Positions 7,201 through 9,453 of a stretch of 9,453 bases of DNA are shown here, in pieces. The notes below the pieces were generated by a model. That model worked only from the letters and a program-made list of their open reading frames with translations. It was not told the DNA's origin and ran no database searches. The stretch lies in assembly GCA_947380915.1 (NCBI GenBank), contig CANCSY010000109.1:1-9453 (forward strand), given 5' to 3'. The DNA comes from Beijerinckiaceae bacterium. GTDB lineage: Bacteria > Pseudomonadota > Alphaproteobacteria > Rhizobiales > Beijerinckiaceae. The position numbers and the translations under genes were made by a program. Position 1 is the first letter of the stretch. Every line of letters starts with the position of its first letter.

Positions 7201-9453
7201 GGAAGGTTACAAGCCCGTTTTTAATAACACGATCACGGGAAACAATTCTGCAAACACTTTAAACGGCGGCGGCGGGGCCGATACGATCAGTGGATTGGGT
7301 GGGGATGACAAGATTGATGGCGGCGCAGGCGATGACACGATCAAAGGCGGCGACGGCAATGACTCCATAACTGGCGGTGAAGGTGATGATGTCATCGACG
7401 GCGAGGATGGTGCGGACACAATGGCGGGGGGCGCCGGGAATGACACTTATACCGTGTTTACCTTTACGGTTGATGCAACTACGAGCCGGGGTGTCGGCGA
7501 TACGGTGATCGAACAAAACGTCACTGGCGTAGACACTGTCATTTCAGGCGTCCTGGAATATATCTTGCCTGATTATGTGGAGAATCTGAACCTCCTTCCT
7601 GCGATGATATCAGGCTTTTACGGAATGAGAGGGACGGGGAATGGGCTTGCCAATGTCATAACGGGAAACAACGGTGGGAACATACTCTCCGGGCTGGCGG
7701 GAAATGACACGCTTTACGGATTGGGTGGCGCCGACATGCTTTATGGCGGCGATGGAAATGACTCACTTATTGGGGGTGATGGCGACGATACGATCGATGG
7801 CGGCGCGGGTGTCGATACCGCCGTCTATAGGGGGGAGCAGTCCGAATATACAATAACGGCGAACGCGGATGGCTCGTTTACTATTCAGGATAATGTTTCG
7901 AACCGTGATGGAAAGGATATCCTGTGGTCGCTCGAGTCGCTGCAATTTGGGAACGGCGCCGTCGTGGCCATGTCGACGTTGTTCCCCGGCGGGCCGAGGT
8001 CTCGCACGCCCTCGATCTATAACAGTTCAGCTTCCTCAAGCGTTGTAGAAAATGTGGCAACGACGGTCGAAGCCTACAAGGTGTTCGCCAGCGACCCCGA
8101 CGGCTCCGCGCTTACCTATTCCATCGTGAATACGGGGGATGGCGACAAGTTCGCAATCAATGCCTTGACGGGGGCGGTCACCTTCGTGACGCCGCCCGAT
8201 TACGAACGCCCGTCCGCGATATATGGGGGCAACGTCTACAATCTAACAGTGAAAGCCTCTGATGGAACGACTGCAGCGACCAGATCCATCGCCATAACAG
8301 TTACTGATGTCAATGACAATGCGCCCGTGATCAGGTCTGGCTCAGACACGAGCGTGTCCGAAAACATCGCAACGACGATGTCGGTCTATACTTTAAGCGC
8401 CACGGATGCCGACGCGGGAACGATGTTCACCTACTCGATCCTGGACTCCGCCGACAAGGCGCTCTTCAAGATCGACGCCAATAGTGGTGCGATCTTTTTC
8501 GTGACGTCTCCTGATTATGAGACCCCGTCCGACGCTGGCGCCAACCGCGTTTATGACATCACCGTTCAGGCGTCCGATGGGACCAACGTGACGACGAAAG
8601 CCGTTGCCATAACGCTTACAGATGTCAACGAGCGGGGCTTTAATGGCGCAGCCTATTCCTGGGTTGGCGCCTCTGGTCACACCTATGGCCTCTACAAGGT
8701 TCCGATGACCTGGTCGGCCGCCAAAACCCTTGCAGAATCGGTTGGTGGTTACCTCGCGAAGATCGATTCATCCGCCGAGAATGCAGATATTTTTTTTACA
8801 GTTCTGGCGAATTTCAGCACCCAGGATTTCAACTCCAGCAAGGCTGCCTATAATGCGGGAAGCGTCGCCTATGTCTGGCTGGGCGCAAATGACGCGGCTA
8901 CCGAAGGAACCTGGCGTTGGGCCAAGGACAACAGTTCTCTAACTTATGCAAACTGGGGAGTTGGCGCACAGGGAGCTGAGCCTGACGATTACAGCAATCA
9001 GGATTATCTCGCGCTCGGCCTCCAAAATTGGCCTGTTGGTTCGTCTAACGGTTCTGGATTTGGAACAGCAGGACAATGGAATGATATAGATGGTGCTCTG
9101 AACAGCCTTTATTTCGTGGTTGAGAAGGATACTGGGGGCGCGTCGCCCGTCATCACCTCGCCGACAAGCACTAGCGTCGCCGAAAATGTGGCGACGACCA
9201 CGGCGGTCTATACGGTCTCGGCGACGGATGCTGATACGGGGACGACGCTGACCTACTCCTTCGCGGGCGGGGCGGATGATGCGAAATTCTCGATCAATGG
9301 CGCCACCGGCGTCGTGACCTTCAGGGCTTCGCCTGACTTCGAGAGCAAGTCGGACGCGGGCGCGAATAATGTCTATGACATCATCGTGCATGCTTCGGAC
9401 GGGACAAACGCCACGACAAAAGCCGTCGCCATCACGCTCACCAATCTGAACGA
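4244..9453 (+). CDS. Giant RTX protein: serralysin-type (M10B) metalloprotease with cadherin-like and C-type-lectin-like domains, C-terminus beyond window
   Basis: At least 1736 residues, open at the right edge. Domains in order: an M10B zinc protease (about 1-235) with the zinc site HETGHAMGLSHP (166-177, ligands His166, His170, His176; catalytic Glu167), the Met-turn VMSY (197-200, Tyr200 as in serralysins) and DDIAALQYIYGAN (221-233); a serralysin C-terminal region with WDGGGNDTYDFSNY (276-289); RTX blocks at 343-434, 532-583, 695-763, 876-927, 999-1072 and 1132-1197; cadherin-like repeats at 1256-1358 and 1360-1463; a C-type-lectin-like domain at 1466-1629; and a third cadherin-like repeat from 1635. 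There is no Sec signal and only one cysteine (Cys84), as usual for calcium-folded type I secretion substrates; the secretion signal should be at the unseen C-terminus. Typical serralysins are about 470 residues, so this is an extended mosaic. No dedicated transporter is visible. Secreted proteolysis plus surface or glycan binding is inferred. The start is less certain: the frame is open back to 4022, with an in-frame ATG at 4043 and GTG at 4166 and 4169. Confidence 0.93.
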   Translation, partial: MASVSGTIVDPSNPLIAGLVNGTYWTVSEITYYYPQTVGQYVDTAASNYNGGRIYNGGNILPAIATFKPFNPEMQKAVDLVLNCFSAVANLHFVKKTDDSLSDQALLRYAFTSIDDPQWGGNTSYVGMAAFPGPDKSNGDAWFPTTIYDYPDWAAPGSFGFVDILHETGHAMGLSHPPDNNNNSPSLSSRHSSEYTVMSYNPFLRGGITNGHTRAQSLMMDDIAALQYIYGANFNQNAGNTTYQWSSATGQMTTTENGVSTVSAKPVANEIMMTVWDGGGNDTYDFSNYTVNLKVNLQPGAWTTVDPQQLPQSNDEHYVELGSIANALLYQGNIASLIENAYGGSGDDYIIGNQGNNRLEGRAGADILEGLEGDDTLLGGDGADLLRGGVGSDSLDGGADNDQLYGGAGNDTLDGGGGNDTLRGGIGDDLYKFGLGSGQVIIIQGDGGADKLEFGAGVIWASISWSQSGNDLIAKLNASDQVTIKDWYLGVAYQLSVVVGGATQTNVGVGVAVTGAPVVNRFGGPGAEILTGTDGANTLLGLDGGDTLYGLAGNDTLIGGLGNDTLYGGGGNDTYVFNRGDGADTIYDDDGTSLATGGGADVLWFGAGITTADITIGKSGTSIIIGVRSPGDTLSTFAQLTDKITIQDWETASHRIETIRFEDGTTLFLSDILKLFGTDGVDLITWTQTEASLSGLAGDDKITTGDFNDTIDGGDGADSLTGGGGADLISGGLGNDTLTGGQGDDTLSGGGGNDTYVFNAGDGSDSIYDDYQTTSVQNGGTDMLLFGPGITASMLQFTMSEGTLIIGVRNPATDAAKTFAQLTDKITITSFTDSNHRIETFKFSDSTTMSLAQVAAKLGTDGNDKITWNLTSVSMDAGAGNDSITAGGYNDSLTGGDGDDTLDGGGGTDTLRGGAGNDTYIFGRGSGTVTIVEGDSLGNADGGSDRLVFKTGLSSTDITWIQSGQDYIGTVNGASDKIILQNYFLGEGYKPVFNNTITGNNSANTLNGGGGADTISGLGGDDKIDGGAGDDTIKGGDGNDSITGGEGDDVIDGEDGADTMAGGAGNDTYTVFTFTVDATTSRGVGDTVIEQNVTGVDTVISGVLEYILPDYVENLNLLPAMISGFYGMRGTGNGLANVITGNNGGNILSGLAGNDTLYGLGGADMLYGGDGNDSLIGGDGDDTIDGGAGVDTAVYRGEQSEYTITANADGSFTIQDNVSNRDGKDILWSLESLQFGNGAVVAMSTLFPGGPRSRTPSIYNSSASSSVVENVATTVEAYKVFASDPDGSALTYSIVNTGDGDKFAINALTGAVTFVTPPDYERPSAIYGGNVYNLTVKASDGTTAATRSIAITVTDVNDNAPVIRSGSDTSVSENIATTMSVYTLSATDADAGTMFTYSILDSADKALFKIDANSGAIFFVTSPDYETPSDAGANRVYDITVQASDGTNVTTKAVAITLTDVNERGFNGAAYSWVGASGHTYGLYKVPMTWSAAKTLAESVGGYLAKIDSSAENADIFFTVLANFSTQDFNSSKAAYNAGSVAYVWLGANDAATEGTWRWAKDNSSLTYANWGVGAQGAEPDDYSNQDYLALGLQNWPVGSSNGSGFGTAGQWNDIDGALNSLYFVVEKDTGGASPVITSPTSTSVAENVATTTAVYTVSATDADTGTTLTYSFAGGADDAKFSINGATGVVTFRASPDFESKSDAGANNVYDIIVHASDGTNATTKAVAITLTNLN
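5270..5545 (+). repeat. RTX block 1 (10 tandem nonapeptides)
   Basis: Ten consecutive nine-residue repeats (27-base period) of the form GGxGxDxLx, from GGSGDDYII to GGIGDDLYKFG, residues 343-434. This block directly follows the protease domain as in ordinary serralysins and should form a calcium-binding parallel beta-roll. Some copies deviate, such as GNQGNNRLE and GGADNDQLY. Confidence 0.93.
5837..5986 (+). repeat. RTX block 2 (5 nonapeptides)
   Basis: Residues 532-580, from GTDGANTLL through GLAGNDTLI to GGGGNDTYVF. It ends in the NDTYVFxxGDG sequence that caps many RTX blocks and leads into a beta-rich linker. It is separated from block 1 by about 100 residues that include SQSGNDLIAKL and DQVTIKDWYLG, resembling the haemolysin-type calcium-binding related domain. 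Confidence 0.9.
5945..6301 (+). repeat. Duplicated linker module, copy A
   Basis: Residues 568-686 (119 residues). It shares with copy B the ordered landmarks NDTYVFN-GDG, IYDD, LxFGxGIT, IIGVR-P, TFAQLTDKIT, HRIET, and a GTDG-D-ITW end. Matching points are offset by 540-546 bases between copies. The module has the look of a beta-rich RTX-associated domain placed between two calcium-binding blocks. Confidence 0.85.
6326..6532 (+). repeat. RTX block 3 (7 nonapeptides)
   Basis: Residues 695-763, from GLAGDDKIT to GGGGNDTYVFNAGDG. The second copy, TGDFNDTID, is degenerate; the middle copies (GGDGADSLT, GGLGNDTLT, GGQGDDTLS) match the calcium-binding consensus well. Confidence 0.9.
6488..6847 (+). 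repeat. Duplicated linker module, copy B
   Basis: Residues 749-868 (120 residues), the second copy of the module described for 5945-6301. The DNA is also clearly similar in places, for example around the TDKIT codons (about 6164 and 6710). Sequence between the landmarks has diverged, so the duplication is not very recent. Confidence 0.85.
6869..7024 (+). repeat. RTX block 4 (5 nonapeptides)
   Basis: Residues 876-927, from DAGAGNDSI to GGAGNDTYIFGRGSG. One copy (TAGGYNDSLT) has ten residues, breaking the nine-residue register. The block is followed by a linker of the type seen after block 1 (SGQDYIGTVNGASDKIILQNYF). Confidence 0.88.
7238..7459 (+). repeat. RTX block 5 (8 nonapeptides)
   Basis: Residues 999-1072, from GNNSANTLN to GGAGNDTYTVF. 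It is the most acidic block, with copies such as GGEGDDVID and GEDGADTMA. Confidence 0.9.
7637..7834 (+). repeat. RTX block 6 (7 nonapeptides)
   Basis: Residues 1132-1197, from GNGLANVIT to GGAGVDTAVYRG. It follows the common RTX lead-in YVENLNLL...GTGNGLANVITGN and is followed by SEYTI...DGKDILWSLESLQFGNG, the usual strand-rich cap after a terminal RTX block. Confidence 0.9.
8009..8632 (+). repeat. Two tandem cadherin-like repeats (Cad1, Cad2)
   Basis: Residues 1256-1463. Each has the bacterial cadherin-like pattern: SVxENxATT, then ASDPDGSALTYSI or ATDADAGTMFTYSI, F-I-A-TGAVTF or similar, PDYE-PS, Y-(L/I)TV-ASDGT and a calcium-binding DVND/DVNE end. The SVxEN landmark recurs at 8048 and 8360, a period of 312 bases (104 residues). 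Such domains form calcium-stiffened rods and homotypic or heterotypic contacts. Confidence 0.87.
8636..9130 (+). other. C-type-lectin-like domain within the RTX protein
   Basis: Residues 1465-1629 of the giant protein. Landmarks of the fold are in order: TWSAAKTLAESVGGYLAKID (1489-1508, shown in full at 20 residues), a following SSAEN, YVWLGANDAATEGTWRW (about 1543-1559), YANWGVG, EPDD (from Glu1579) in the place of the sugar-binding EPN loop, QDYLALG, QWND (Trp1612) and FVVEKD. There is no cysteine, so the disulfides of animal C-type lectins are absent, which suits type I secretion. Carbohydrate or protein binding is inferred from the family. Confidence 0.85.
9146..9453 (+). repeat. Third cadherin-like repeat (Cad3), truncated by window end
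   Basis: Residues 1635-1736. It opens with TSVAENVATTTAVY and closes at the edge with KAVAITLTNLN, lacking only the final calcium-ligand residues. It is more like Cad2 than Cad1, sharing SDAGAN-VYDI and ASDGTN-TTKAVAITLT, so it likely arose by duplication of Cad2. More repeats may follow beyond the window. Confidence 0.85.

Noticed and set aside
7207..7516. Pro/Ser-rich open frames on the minus strand opposite RTX blocks (also 6202-6480 and 6748-6999)
   Set aside because: The PPS/PSPP pattern is the reverse complement of Gly-Gly-Asp codons in the RTX repeats, not a separate protein.
5270..7834. Regular 27-base periodicity that might be taken for a CRISPR array or DNA-level tandem repeat
   Set aside because: There are no unique spacers between identical repeats; the period encodes the RTX nonapeptide and copies vary at synonymous and non-synonymous positions.

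Overview
The window looks like chromosomal DNA of an alphaproteobacterium. The two housekeeping genes, citrate synthase and glutamyl-tRNA synthetase, are highly G+C rich (one 60-base line in this half counts to 67% G+C) and read like proteins of the Hyphomicrobiales/Rhizobiales type. I recall gltX and gltA being close neighbours in that group. The organism call is inference; no marker such as an rRNA is present.

Layout, left to right. Bases 1-1158 hold the minus-strand gltA (citrate synthase), whose C-terminal end is cut off by the window edge. Bases 1159-1451 are an intergenic region with a cluster of inverted repeats. Bases 1452-2501 hold a plus-strand periplasmic substrate-binding protein of the NMT1/THI5 (SsuA/TauA-like) type, with no permease or ATPase beside it. 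It converges on gltX (2548-3978, minus strand) across 46 bases. Bases 3979-4243 are a divergent, AT-richer intergenic region with a small hairpin.

From 4244 to the right edge there is one uninterrupted plus-strand reading frame, at least 1736 codons long and still open at the edge. I translated it line by line and found no stop or frameshift. It encodes a very large secreted protein. At the N-terminus is a serralysin-type (M10B) zinc metalloprotease with an intact HExxHxxGxxH site and Met-turn. Then come six blocks of calcium-binding RTX nonapeptides, about 42 repeats, separated by beta-rich linkers, two of which are a duplicated module of about 120 residues. The visible part ends with two cadherin-like repeats, a cysteine-free C-type-lectin-like domain, and a third cadherin-like repeat that runs off the edge. 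The RTX repeats and near-absence of cysteine (one in 1736 residues) point to type I secretion. The secretion signal would lie at the unseen C-terminus, and no transporter genes are visible.

Functionally the left part is ordinary central metabolism and translation plus a solute receptor. The right part is an accessory, probably cell-surface or extracellular, calcium-dependent protease/adhesin of mosaic architecture. Its base composition is lower and more variable in G+C (sampled lines 43-63%), which fits separate acquisition. No RNA gene, insertion sequence, CRISPR array or phage gene was seen.
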